From Candidatus Thorarchaeota archaeon (GTDB lineage: Archaea > Asgardarchaeota > Thorarchaeia > Thorarchaeales > Thorarchaeaceae), in NCBI GenBank assembly GCA_011365025.1, contig RDOF01000039.1, positions 1 to 25,826 of the forward strand: DNA of 25,826 nt. The letters are read 5' to 3'. The position numbers and the translations under genes are program-made. Positions 14,824 to 22,425 of the stretch are shown here, piece by piece (positions within the stretch are counted from its first letter, which is position 1; every line of letters begins with the position of its first letter). Under the pieces are notes generated by a model. That model saw nothing but the letters and a program-made list of their open reading frames with translations, searched no databases and was not told the origin of the DNA.

Positions 14824-15690
14824 TTATCCTGTAACGGTTCGTATTGACCTCTCTACTTCTTCTCTCTCCTCCAAATGCTGAATTGCATTGATGTAGCGAA
14901 GTGCATCCTTGTAATGGGCAATGGCATTACTGCTTATTTGTGCGGGTCTGCTGGTGCTTGCAATCGACCCCAGATTCATCAAATGCAAGGCCAGAGCTCT
15001 TTCCTCCATGCTCTCCAATTCAAGGTCCCAGCCCGCGAGTGATGTAAGATAGTCTAGATTTCTCCTTGTGAGTGAATCACTTCTCATTATGGGATCATGG
15101 CTTGCAATGCAAATCTTCCAATCAAGATTGAGATAGTTCTCCAAGGTTTGGATGTAGAGACTGATGTCGGGCTGGTACAAAAAGGGGATTGGCGATTCAA
15201 CATTGTCGCCCACTAGGAGTACATTGTCTTTCATATCAAAACACGATATTCCGTCTTCAGTGTGTCCTGGTGAATGGAAAAGAAGGACATCCTCTTCTGG
15301 AAATAGAACCTTCGCGGTGAAACCGAAGTTTGGCAAAGTCAATTCGACCTGTCCTTTCGCATGGTTTCCATATTTCTTCAGTGAAGCATGGCCATGTTCG
15401 CGTATGAGGTCAATGCATGAAACATGTGCCATTATCATATCCTTGGCGAAGGAGCTGTTTCCCCAGATATGGTCATAGTGATAATGCGAGTTTATCACAA
15501 CACGTCGTTTTTCTCTTTCCAATAGTCCATCGTGGTCTAGGGAATCCAGTACCTCTCTCATTGCATCTGGCCCACAAAACGTGTCAAAAATGAAGGTATA
15601 GTGATTCCCAAGAATGACATACGTGTTGAAGTGGTACGGGTCATTGAATGTGAAGACGATGCCTCTTTCCCCAACTGGTTCTGATCTCAC
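14824..15690 (-). CDS. MBL-fold metallo-hydrolase
   Basis: The product is 288 residues with a GTG start; GGAGTGA (15697-15703 on minus) lies 6 nt upstream. It carries the full binuclear zinc set: HYHYDH (His69, His71, Asp73, His74), SPGHTEDG (His143), GDNVES (Asp162) and ASHDP (His198). The remainder (200-288) is helical, rich in Leu and Glu. Such enzymes hydrolyse esters, lactones or thioesters; the layout resembles glyoxalase II/quorum-quenching-type hydrolases, but the substrate is not known. The N-terminal FTFNDPYHFNTYVILGNHYTFIFDT is the typical opening strand pair. Located 27 nt after the NIF3 gene on the same strand, so probably cotranscribed. No signal peptide. Confidence 0.88.
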   Translation of the reverse strand: MRSEPVGERGIVFTFNDPYHFNTYVILGNHYTFIFDTFCGPDAMREVLDSLDHDGLLEREKRRVVINSHYHYDHIWGNSSFAKDMIMAHVSCIDLIREHGHASLKKYGNHAKGQVELTLPNFGFTAKVLFPEEDVLLFHSPGHTEDGISCFDMKDNVLLVGDNVESPIPFLYQPDISLYIQTLENYLNLDWKICIASHDPIMRSDSLTRRNLDYLTSLAGWDLELESMEERALALHLMNLGSIASTSRPAQISSNAIAHYKDALRYINAIQHLEEREEVERSIRTVTG

Positions 15691-15717
15691 CCGCGTTCAC
15701 TCCGATCTCCAAGCTGA

Positions 15718-16671
15718 TTACTTTCTTCTATGCCTTGTGAATCCTGAGCATTGATAGCTTTTCACTCCTTCCTTCTCGAATTCATCCAGTATAATATTCA
15801 TGCCAATGCAATCTGAGCTTGGGTGTCCCGCTATCACAACGTAGAGCCCCTCTTCCTCGCACTCCTTCTTTAGTTTCTCTCCCAAGTGCATTCCAATAAT
15901 CGTACTTACTCCTGCCCTGGCGAGCTTCTTTATCGCTTCGGGTCCTGGAGATGTCCCTCCTGTGAAGAACACAAACTTCTCGCCAACACTTCCTTCGGGA
16001 CTTCCGACAAGAATCTCGGGTCCATCTCCTATCTTCTCAGCCTCCTGATATTCAGGAATCTCCAAGAGCAGGTCAACGAGTTTTCCTAAGGTTTCTGGAT
16101 TCTTTTCATTCAAGTAATTTGTCAGGAATTGGTACCCAAGAGAATCTGCTGGAGTGTGTGCACACATGAAAGGCATATCCAGTAGCTTTGCCACATCAAT
16201 TGCTTGTGTGAAATTGCCCGGCTTCACATCAAAATGCAGTTCCTTGAGACGCTTAGCCATAGCTGATTCTGCCTGAGCTATGGGCACACCCAATTTTGCC
16301 CAGTGGTCTGGTTGTAGCTTCATTACCCAGTCAAGTTGCGTCATCCCAATTCCGTGGGGATGATGCGCAAAGACGAGGTCTATCTTTATTCCCTTGTCTC
16401 CTAAGCGGTCTGCAAGAAGAATTTCTGCAGGTTCTATGTCAATGCCGGTGAGTACGTTTGTAATCTCCCTATCCTCATCTCCATACAGCATCCTGCAGTC
16501 GGTATAGGGGTTCCAAAGCACGTCTCTGTCAGCAAGCTCTTTCTTTCTTCCCTCAAGCTTCTCCAGTTTCTTCTTTGAGCTCTCAAGAATTTGATTGATT
16601 CTTTCCTCACCGCGAGGGTCGGCCTTGATTCCCATCTCAACAATGCGATGATACATCTCTCCTAATTTCAT
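15718..16671 (-). CDS. NIF3 family protein (dinuclear metal, GTP cyclohydrolase I type 2-like)
   Basis: From the ATG at 16671 the product is 317 residues; an in-frame TTG at 16713 would add 14. Residues 1-60 are a charged helical segment (possible coiled coil, RINQILESSKKKLEKLEG). The NIF3 core follows: VLTGIDIEPAEILLADRL, VFAHHPHGIG (metal-binding His103, 104 and 106), CAHTPADSLGYQFL, FFTGGTSPGPEAIKKLARAGV, and GHPSSDCIGMNIILDE (His, Asp/Ser near the second metal). These match the family's H-H and G-H-x-x-S/D motifs. NIF3 proteins are widespread, bind two metal ions and have no firm reaction. I chose the ATG because MKLGEMYHRIVEMGIKADPRGEE looks like the natural start of this archaeal branch; neither start has a well-placed ribosome site. 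Confidence 0.88.
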   Translation of the reverse strand: MKLGEMYHRIVEMGIKADPRGEERINQILESSKKKLEKLEGRKKELADRDVLWNPYTDCRMLYGDEDREITNVLTGIDIEPAEILLADRLGDKGIKIDLVFAHHPHGIGMTQLDWVMKLQPDHWAKLGVPIAQAESAMAKRLKELHFDVKPGNFTQAIDVAKLLDMPFMCAHTPADSLGYQFLTNYLNEKNPETLGKLVDLLLEIPEYQEAEKIGDGPEILVGSPEGSVGEKFVFFTGGTSPGPEAIKKLARAGVSTIIGMHLGEKLKKECEEEGLYVVIAGHPSSDCIGMNIILDEFEKEGVKSYQCSGFTRHRRK

Positions 16672-16781
16672 GACAACGCAATGGTTGGATTCACCGTATT
16701 TGTCTTTCGACAATTCCTAACAGGGCTAGACTTATCAAACACAACATCATTGGTTGCTTCAGCGAATACTGGTGACAAAGC

Positions 16782-17633
16782 ATGCCCAAAGAAGAAAGGA
16801 AAGTTGGCCCGGTCTATCGAGTGCTGTCGCAAGACCTCTATATCACAGATTTGCACGAAGAGGAAATGGGAGTGCGTCAAGCTGAGGTATGGAGATCAAA
16901 GAGCCGACAATTCACGAAGGACTCAGAAATCATCGGGAAGATTGGCGAGAGAGTAATGGAGCGTGATTCAGACAAGCTTAGTAAACAAGAGAAGACGGGT
17001 TTCATTGCTCTGCGCAAATCCCTATGGATTGGCGAAATGAATGAAGGTTCGCGCCGTCTGGTGGTGAAACTCTTTTCAGATAAGGGCCGCTGGTTGGCGA
17101 CTCTGGAAGAAATGGTTGCAGAATCCATGGCACTAAGCTATGGAATTAATGAACCTGTACTTTCTTTCGCAGTTATCGTGGATGGCATCGAAATAGTGAC
17201 ATATATCCGGCAGGTACGGAGAACTGGGCTTTCAACAGAAACCTATGCGTTCTACATCCTTGGCCCCCAAGGGTCTTTTGAGGTTTTCAGGATTGAGGGC
17301 AAGCGAGCAACGCTTGGTGATGATTTCAAAATTGTGAGGCTCAGAAGAAATGAAACCGTGGCTGAGGTTGACAGCAAATTTGCCGATATTGGCGGGGAAT
17401 TCGTCGTGCGTATCAAGGACCCGGTTCTTGCTGAAAATGAATGGTTCTGCAGAGTCTTGCAGTGCTTTTCCGTTGCCATTCGATTCCGGAATGAATCAAG
17501 AAAGAAGGTCGAGATGCTAATGAAGAAGTGGGAGAAAGGCGACCTTGACCCCTTACAGCATCGCTATGAGACAAGTCTACTAGCGAATCCGCGAAAGCTG
17601 ACCCTCTCTATTGAGGAGCTTGAGGACATATAG
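16782..17633 (+). CDS. Hypothetical protein, 283 aa (possible tubby/LURP-like barrel)
   Basis: The ATG at 16782 is preceded by GGTGA (16771-16775) with 6-nt spacing, a convincing start. Residues 1-90 are charged and helical. From about 115 the protein becomes strand-rich: VLSFAVIVDGIEIVTYIRQV, then YAFYILGPQGSFEVFRIEG, FKIVRLRRNETVAEVDSKFADIGGEFVVRIKD. That order of strands with an alternating polar pattern vaguely recalls the tubby C-terminal/LURP-one fold, but I cannot prove it. The C-terminal 60 residues are helical and rich in Lys/Glu. No signal peptide or membrane helix. It is divergent from the NIF3 gene and converges with a small membrane-protein gene, 4 nt apart. I do not recognise a family. 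Confidence 0.6.
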   Translation: MPKEERKVGPVYRVLSQDLYITDLHEEEMGVRQAEVWRSKSRQFTKDSEIIGKIGERVMERDSDKLSKQEKTGFIALRKSLWIGEMNEGSRRLVVKLFSDKGRWLATLEEMVAESMALSYGINEPVLSFAVIVDGIEIVTYIRQVRRTGLSTETYAFYILGPQGSFEVFRIEGKRATLGDDFKIVRLRRNETVAEVDSKFADIGGEFVVRIKDPVLAENEWFCRVLQCFSVAIRFRNESRKKVEMLMKKWEKGDLDPLQHRYETSLLANPRKLTLSIEELEDI

Positions 17634-17637
17634 GCTG

Positions 17638-18141
17638 CTAGACTTGGGAAGGCGGTTCGTCTTTCCCTCCTAGGACTAAGTCACCCATTATGGCAGGCAC
17701 GAGTACGAAGGAAAGGACTAGTGATACTATTATTCTGCTCCACATGTTTCCGTAGAAGATACCTGCCACAGTTGCGTCAAGACGGTTGATGAATACTCCA
17801 ATCAGAAATTCAAAGGATAGAAGATAGACTATTACTGTGTTGACAAGAAAAAGCGCAACAGAACATGCAATTCTGAATCTTGGTTTCTCATATCTGCGCA
17901 TCACCTGAAACACCTTGCGCAGCTGCAAGCTGACTAGAACTGCAAGCAGGACACCAACAAACATCATTGCCGCCGCCAGGACATAAATGACAATGAAGAC
18001 TCCAGCATTGATTTGTATCATCGAGGGTTCCAGCCAATGAGGACTCTCATCGATTTCATTAATGTTTGGGAATAGGGGAAAGCTTGTTTGAGCCTTTGAA
18101 AGGGTATTAATAATTTCACTAACCCTAGTATCCTTTCTCAA
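17638..18141 (-). CDS. Small multi-span membrane protein
   Basis: The frame begins at a TTG (18139-18141), 167 residues, and overlaps the end of the dehydrogenase gene by 17 nt. There are about four membrane helices: about 45-72, 88-110, 112-122 (possibly one long hairpin with the former) and 136-158. N-terminal 40 residues are polar. An in-frame ATG at 18021 (MIQINAGVF) would give 127 residues beginning just before the first helix and is an alternative start. I do not recognise a family. The gene shares a strand with the dehydrogenase and the tiny membrane gene upstream, suggesting a single transcript; it converges with the gene ending at 17633. Confidence 0.6.
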   Translation of the reverse strand: MRKDTRVSEIINTLSKAQTSFPLFPNINEIDESPHWLEPSMIQINAGVFIVIYVLAAAMMFVGVLLAVLVSLQLRKVFQVMRRYEKPRFRIACSVALFLVNTVIVYLLSFEFLIGVFINRLDATVAGIFYGNMWSRIIVSLVLSFVLVPAIMGDLVLGGKDEPPSQV

Positions 18142-19252
18142 GGTCTACAATATTGAGGAAATCATCTCTACCAGCGACAAACCTTTTGATATTCTCGATA
18201 ACTTCATCCCAACGTCTCAAATCGTTCATTGGAGATGCGCCTCTATGAGGTGAGAGGACTACATTATCCAACTCGTGAAATGGGTAGGCATAGGGGTACT
18301 TCCTCCCATTCTCATCTGGTTCTGGCCTATAGTTGTACCATACATCTATCGCAGCCCCGGCAATATCCTTCTCCTTGAGAGCCTTGAACAGGCCTTCTTC
18401 ATCTATAACCTCGCCGCGTGCTAGAGTGACCAGCAAGCCATCGGTTCCTAAGAGCTTCAGTTCTTCCCTTCTGAGCAATCCCTTTGTTTCACTAGTGAGG
18501 GGCACTGCAACGATTAGCGTGTCTACTTTTGTCAGGAACTCGCTTAGGTCCGCAGGTGTATACATCACAGCGTCTGTGGGCAGCTCATCGTTCTGGATCC
18601 GCTCTCGCCTAAGAATGGAGAATTCCACATCAAATCCTGAGAGAAACCGGTGTACCTTGCTATTTACGGCACCGTATCCCAAGAAACCAATATGCCTATT
18701 TCTCATGGGGATTGAGCTTGCATTGTCGTCTCCTCTTCTCCAGTGGCCCTCTACCATCCAGTTATGATGGGGGATTAGTTTGTTTGATAGCGCGAGTAGG
18801 AGCGCCACTGCATGTTGAGCCGTGAAGTAGGAGTTGCCATGACCATTGACAAGTATGATGTCCCGGTCTTTGGCCAGCTCGCGAAATGCTTCGAGGTGAT
18901 GCTGCACCCCCGCTCCTGGATTAATGAAAAGACGCATCTCCTTTGCCGCATCAAGGAATTCTCTCGTGGGGCGCCAGCCAACAACAATGTCTGCTTTCTC
19001 CCCATCCATCAAAAATCTCTCCTCAGTAGTTTCTTCTGGGAAACATAGATTTAGACTATTAACATCCCTGAGGCCCTTACGAAGGTATTCGCGGAGGTCG
19101 TGGCGAACATCCCACAAGAAGAGAACACTAGTTACTGGCAAAGGTATCACTACCCGCCTGCCGCTTGCCTGCTTATGAGCACTTCTACTGCCCGCTTGGT
19201 ATGAAGGTCCTATGTATCCCCTAGTTGGAGAGAAGCCGTCCTTCTCACTCAC
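18125..19252 (-). CDS. D-2-hydroxyacid dehydrogenase
   Basis: The product is 375 residues from a GTG at 19252. The Rossmann part carries IGFLGYGAVN (Gly192, Gly194), and the catalytic triad of the family is visible: LARGEVIDEEG (Arg279), YRPEPDENG (Glu311) and SPHRG (His336). The enzymes reduce 2-keto acids to D-2-hydroxy acids (or act on related substrates such as glycerate or phosphonate). The first 35 residues (SEKDGFSPTRGYIGPSYQAG) look poorly structured and may not be translated; no good ribosome site was found at either end of this stretch. The acidic residue that usually follows the second strand is absent (FSILRRERIQ), which may favour NADP(H). The start shares a GTGA with the stop of the tiny membrane gene, implying coupled translation. 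Confidence 0.85.
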   Translation of the reverse strand: MSEKDGFSPTRGYIGPSYQAGSRSAHKQASGRRVVIPLPVTSVLFLWDVRHDLREYLRKGLRDVNSLNLCFPEETTEERFLMDGEKADIVVGWRPTREFLDAAKEMRLFINPGAGVQHHLEAFRELAKDRDIILVNGHGNSYFTAQHAVALLLALSNKLIPHHNWMVEGHWRRGDDNASSIPMRNRHIGFLGYGAVNSKVHRFLSGFDVEFSILRRERIQNDELPTDAVMYTPADLSEFLTKVDTLIVAVPLTSETKGLLRREELKLLGTDGLLVTLARGEVIDEEGLFKALKEKDIAGAAIDVWYNYRPEPDENGRKYPYAYPFHELDNVVLSPHRGASPMNDLRRWDEVIENIKRFVAGRDDFLNIVDLEKGY

Positions 19253-19470
19253 TCATTGGACTTACCATAGCAATAGCAACACGGGGTGAAGATGTTAGAA
19301 ATTTCCATGGCCGCAAGAATCAACTCAGGGCTTAGAAGAATGCTCATTAGCAATCCCTCAGAGGGCTCAGGTTGTTTCGCACTAGATATTGCCGTCATCA
19401 CTAGAGCCCCGATGATCCAGATGGAAATGGCTCCGACTGCCCATACAATGGCTACTCCCTTAAAATCCAA
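19249..19470 (-). CDS. Tiny membrane protein, 73 aa
   Basis: The frame begins at a TTG (19468-19470). It has a strong hydrophobic helix (about 5-28) and a second, weaker one (about 40-60), then a C-terminal CCYCYGKSNE with three cysteines. No family is recognised. Its stop overlaps the GTG of the dehydrogenase gene in GTGA. The frame is open upstream to 19518 with protein-like sequence (IVLPDRKEGDADLD) but no ATG, GTG or TTG there, so the real start is uncertain; GGAAGG about 12 nt upstream could serve 19470. The codon pattern and coupling make it likely to be real. Confidence 0.5.
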   Translation of the reverse strand: MDFKGVAIVWAVGAISIWIIGALVMTAISSAKQPEPSEGLLMSILLSPELILAAMEISNIFTPCCYCYGKSNE

Positions 19471-19597
19471 ATCAGCATCGCCTTCCTTTCTATCAGGCAG
19501 AACGATGTGTTTGTGATGTCAAAGCGGTGGATGCCTTCGAATTTTAGAAATCGCCGCCTGAATGGAGTCCAAAATTGGTGCGAGCTTATAGGCAATG

Positions 19598-19613
19598 CTA
19601 CATGCGTATGTAG
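19598..19613. repeat. Perfect hairpin CTACAT-GCGT-ATGTAG
   Basis: A 6-bp stem with a 4-nt loop. The GCGTATGTA half (19604-19612) is the exact complement of TACATACGC at 19726-19734, in the loop of the next inverted repeat. Confidence 0.5.
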
Positions 19614-19712
19614 AGGCTTCTGAGGGCTAAATCGCTGAGTGGTACAAATCCATTTCCTACTTATAATAGCGTGGAAGTATCTGGGTTTTGTGACACAATT
19701 GCCTGCGGCTGG

Positions 19713-19756
19713 ACGCGATTGAAAATACATACGCCTGTCTTTTCAATCTCATGCGT
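19713..19756. repeat. Long inverted repeat (ACGC + GATTGAAAA / TTTTCAATC + GCGT)
   Basis: GATTGAAAA (19717-19725) and TTTTCAATC (19740-19748) are perfect 9-nt complements around a 14-nt loop. Beyond a 4-nt bulge (tcat), ACGC (19713-19716) pairs with GCGT (19753-19756), giving 13 bp in total. It lies about 45 nt past the NosD stop in the direction of that gene and may belong to its transcript end or to a separate RNA. Confidence 0.55.
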
Positions 19757-19762
19757 TCTGGA

Positions 19763-19779
19763 ACCTCCGTTTCGGAGGT
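19763..19779 (-). terminator. Possible 3' hairpin after the NosD gene
   Basis: ACCTCCG (19763-19769) and CGGAGGT (19773-19779) pair around a TTT loop, about 20 nt beyond the NosD stop on the minus strand. GC-rich stem; no clean U tract follows, so a stop or stability role is inferred from position. Confidence 0.4.
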
Positions 19780-19799
19780 CCCAGATTTCCTACGCTGAG

Positions 19800-22349
19800 T
19801 TACTGCCTTCGTTTCATCACGATGACCAACGCAATAACAACCCCAACTGCAATTCCTACCCCGGCAATAATGAGCATCATCTCTTCTGGCAACTCGAGAG
19901 TTGTGGTAGTTGTGGTAGTTGTGGTTGTCGTTGTTGTGGTCGGCAACTCCTCGACCACTGTGACGAGCACCGTGTCACTCGCTGAGTTGCCACTTGAGTC
20001 ATAGACCGTTAGAGTGACAGTGTAAATGTCGCCAATTTCAGCGTTTAGGAAGTCGATGTTGAAGGCCAGCGATTCCGGCGATGTAATCCACAGATCATGT
20101 ATATCTACGTAAACAAGTTCTTGCACAGATAGCTTGTAGTGTGACGGATTCAGGTCAGAAGCTATCCATGTCAGGATATTTCCTTCCGAATCATACTTAA
20201 TCAATATGTCCGTCGGATGATTGAGAACTGGTGTGGTTGTGTCCACTACTATGACTGCAAAGGATGAGTTAAGAACTACTCCGTAGAGGTTTGTGACCCA
20301 AACCCAGAGCTCATGAGTTCCCAGCGGAATCAGACCGTCATTCGTGATGGTGCCTTCCGAGGAGATTGAGAATAGCTCGTCGTCACTGATTCCCCATTCG
20401 TCGATGGGTGCGTAGGGGGGCTGCACTCGCTCAACGTCTAGGTCATAGCTGAAGGAATCACCGCACTCAATTGTGTGATTTGAAGGATTGATTGACCATT
20501 CAGGACGCATTGGTTTGTAGACCAATGGATGCAGGTCGCTGTTGCCTCCCGAGCCAGGAACTGAATGGGGCGTGTCTCCGTACCCGTCAGAATTTGCATC
20601 CACTCCACCATAATCCGACCAATAGTTGTATTCCACATCTGCTAATACATCCACAGCTGTTTGGACGGTGTTAGAATCGAATGCATTCCACTCTATGGTA
20701 GTGTAGAACGACTGACCATTGATTTCCATTCCAACGTCATTGTCGTAGAATTCATTGAGTATGATGTAGGTGTGGTTTGCATAATGAGTGTATATCCCTA
20801 TCGTGCTGTCGAAGATGGCATTTTCTGCGATGATGTTCTGAAGATTGCTTCCATTGACCCATATGCCATAGTTGTTTGTGAGAATGTCGTTCCGGTAGAT
20901 GAAATTCATGGATTCATTTCCGGCAATATAAACGCCAATGGTGTTTAGCTGAAAGAGATTCTCACACACTGTTTGACCCGCACAGTAGTCAAGATAAACT
21001 CCCTGATCGTTGTGATGAATGTGGTTCCCGTATACATTGTTTGTGATACATGTAGGGGCCACATAAATGCCAATAGTACTACTGCGACAAGTGTTGTCCC
21101 TAATCTCGTTCTCAGCACATGTATCCGCCAAGTATATGCAATCCAAATTATCGGCACATTCATTCTCTTCAACGATGTTCGCCTCGGCAGAACCAGCGAC
21201 ATGAATTCCTATCGGACTTGAGCTGACATTGTTCTGGTAGATTCCGTTGGCATATGCAGTGTCGGCAAGAAGTATCCCGGCTAGACTATTGTATAAGCAA
21301 TCGTTGCGGGTCACATTATTCTGATGGGAGCTTGAACTGAGTACAACTCCATAATCATTGAGAGTGCAGTCGTTTTCAATAACAGTGCACTCAATTACAT
21401 TCTCCAGCCTGATTCCTTCGGGATTTCCGCTACAGTCGTTGTGTGTGACGTAGGCTCCTTCGGAGCCGGCTGAAAGGAGTATCCCCATCTCCTCCATTCC
21501 ACTGCACGTGTTGTTGTAAACGAAGTCAGAAGAATCTTTGACTTCGATTCCTGTTTCGCAATTGATGAATACATTATGAGCTATCAAGGTGTCTTGGCTG
21601 TTGTATGAACAATATATTCCGATTGGATTCGCCACTGGAACTGTTGAACCACTTACGAAGTTATGAGCAGCAGTTGCGTATTGGCAGTTAGATATGACTA
21701 CTCCGGCACCATACATGTTGGTAACCGTGTTTCCGGTCACCGTGCTGTAGTCACATCCTGCGAGCCAAATGCCGCTTCCTATACTCCTAGCTACTGTGTT
21801 GTTTGCAACCACACAGTAATCCACCAGGCTGAGTTTGATTCCAAATTCACAGCTCACGTAGTTATCGGTGACATTGATGTTTGTCCCATAGTGCTGATAA
21901 AAGCCCTCCCAGGCGGCGTTCAAAATTGTATTGTTTGTTATCAAGCCGTTGCCCACATGGTCCAGCTTGATACCAGTGTCACCCCAAGGGTCACTATTTG
22001 TGAGGGTGCAGTTCCTAATAACGAAGTAGACATCTGTGTCACTAATCTCAACGTTTGAAACACCATCAGTTGAGCTTTCTATTAGCAGATTTTCGATTAG
22101 GTATGGCTCCTCAGGAGTTCCAAGCCCAGGCCATCCCTGGGTTTCGAAGTCATCATTACTGTCAATCAGAATCGGAGTATGAACTATGTCCCCCGACGGT
22201 GATGACCCATTTGTGGCTTTCAAAGGACTCTCTTCACTAAACGAAATCGTCGCAGGAGGGGTCGGCAATAAAAGAGATGAAATTGTCAAGATAGCTAATA
22301 TGGATATGAAGATCCCTCCTTGTTTCCCAAGTTTTCTTTGTAGAAGCAA
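19800..22349 (-). CDS. Surface-anchored NosD-type beta-helix protein with Thr-rich stalk
   Basis: From the TTG at 22347-22349 the product is 849 residues; GGAGG (22359-22363) lies 9 nt upstream, better than the earlier TTG at 22382. An N-terminal hydrophobic helix (about 11-32) acts as signal peptide. The motif DFETQGWPGLGTPEEPYLIE opens a long parallel beta-helix of NosD/CASH type (about 65-585) with short rungs of about 23 residues ending in N-x-T/D-C or N-x-T/V then G-I. Next are YNYWSDYGGVDANSDGYGD and a cadherin/Ig-like domain (about 610-700), a second beta domain (about 705-790), a run of 14 Thr, a membrane helix and the tail MKRRQ. The layout is a cell-surface protein exposed outside. 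Ligand or carbohydrate binding is typical but unproven. Several rungs carry a Cys in the same place. Probably cleaved by a type I signal peptidase. Confidence 0.9.
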   Translation of the reverse strand: MLLQRKLGKQGGIFISILAILTISSLLLPTPPATISFSEESPLKATNGSSPSGDIVHTPILIDSNDDFETQGWPGLGTPEEPYLIENLLIESSTDGVSNVEISDTDVYFVIRNCTLTNSDPWGDTGIKLDHVGNGLITNNTILNAAWEGFYQHYGTNINVTDNYVSCEFGIKLSLVDYCVVANNTVARSIGSGIWLAGCDYSTVTGNTVTNMYGAGVVISNCQYATAAHNFVSGSTVPVANPIGIYCSYNSQDTLIAHNVFINCETGIEVKDSSDFVYNNTCSGMEEMGILLSAGSEGAYVTHNDCSGNPEGIRLENVIECTVIENDCTLNDYGVVLSSSSHQNNVTRNDCLYNSLAGILLADTAYANGIYQNNVSSSPIGIHVAGSAEANIVEENECADNLDCIYLADTCAENEIRDNTCRSSTIGIYVAPTCITNNVYGNHIHHNDQGVYLDYCAGQTVCENLFQLNTIGVYIAGNESMNFIYRNDILTNNYGIWVNGSNLQNIIAENAIFDSTIGIYTHYANHTYIILNEFYDNDVGMEINGQSFYTTIEWNAFDSNTVQTAVDVLADVEYNYWSDYGGVDANSDGYGDTPHSVPGSGGNSDLHPLVYKPMRPEWSINPSNHTIECGDSFSYDLDVERVQPPYAPIDEWGISDDELFSISSEGTITNDGLIPLGTHELWVWVTNLYGVVLNSSFAVIVVDTTTPVLNHPTDILIKYDSEGNILTWIASDLNPSHYKLSVQELVYVDIHDLWITSPESLAFNIDFLNAEIGDIYTVTLTVYDSSGNSASDTVLVTVVEELPTTTTTTTTTTTTTTLELPEEMMLIIAGVGIAVGVVIALVIVMKRRQ
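19900..19941 (-). repeat. Low-complexity DNA coding for 14 Thr (stalk)
   Basis: The 42 nt read ACN repeats, including three tandem ACCACAACT units, just before the C-terminal membrane helix of the NosD protein. The short repeat could change in copy number and alter the stalk length. Confidence 0.85.
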
Positions 22350-22358
22350 GGGTACTCT

Positions 22359-22363
22359 CCTCC
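22359..22363 (-). promoter_or_regulatory. Ribosome binding site that decides the NosD start
   Basis: GGAGG within AAGGAGGAG lies 9 nt before the TTG at 22349. It lies inside the longer frame beginning at the TTG at 22382, so the shorter start is preferred. Confidence 0.6.
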
Positions 22364-22425
22364 TTAGCCCTTCCCTTTGCAAGTCTCAGTTATTCAATGT
22401 ATGGTAAAGCTAAATGTTCATACAT

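Larger units (their letters stand above)
19471..19799. other. Gene-free stretch with several inverted repeats
   Basis: The 329 nt between the tiny membrane gene and the NosD stop carry no convincing gene. The 92-residue frame on the minus strand at 19452-19730 has a poor composition (many His, Pro, Arg, Phe). The stretch holds three inverted repeats (19598-19613, 19713-19756, 19763-19779), a TATA-like TTATAA at 19661-19666 and a possible long-range pairing between 19604-19612 and 19726-19734. It may be a 3' end plus promoter of the tiny gene, or a small RNA. Confidence 0.5.

Noticed and set aside
19501..19560. Box C/D-like RNA (TGATG...CTGA)
   Set aside because: Only loose matches to the boxes and no paired terminal stem; not enough to call.
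19636..19656. Possible tRNA T-arm (GTGGTACAAATCC)
   Set aside because: Resembles the T-loop only in part; the flanking bases cannot form the 5-bp stem, and no anticodon or acceptor arm is found.
19452..19730. 92-residue minus-strand frame
   Set aside because: Composition is unlike a natural protein (His, Arg, Pro and Phe scattered), it overlaps the tiny membrane gene in another frame, and it covers the inverted repeats.
20661..21221. Plus-strand frames of 95 and 82 residues
   Set aside because: Antisense shadows of the repetitive NosD beta-helix gene.
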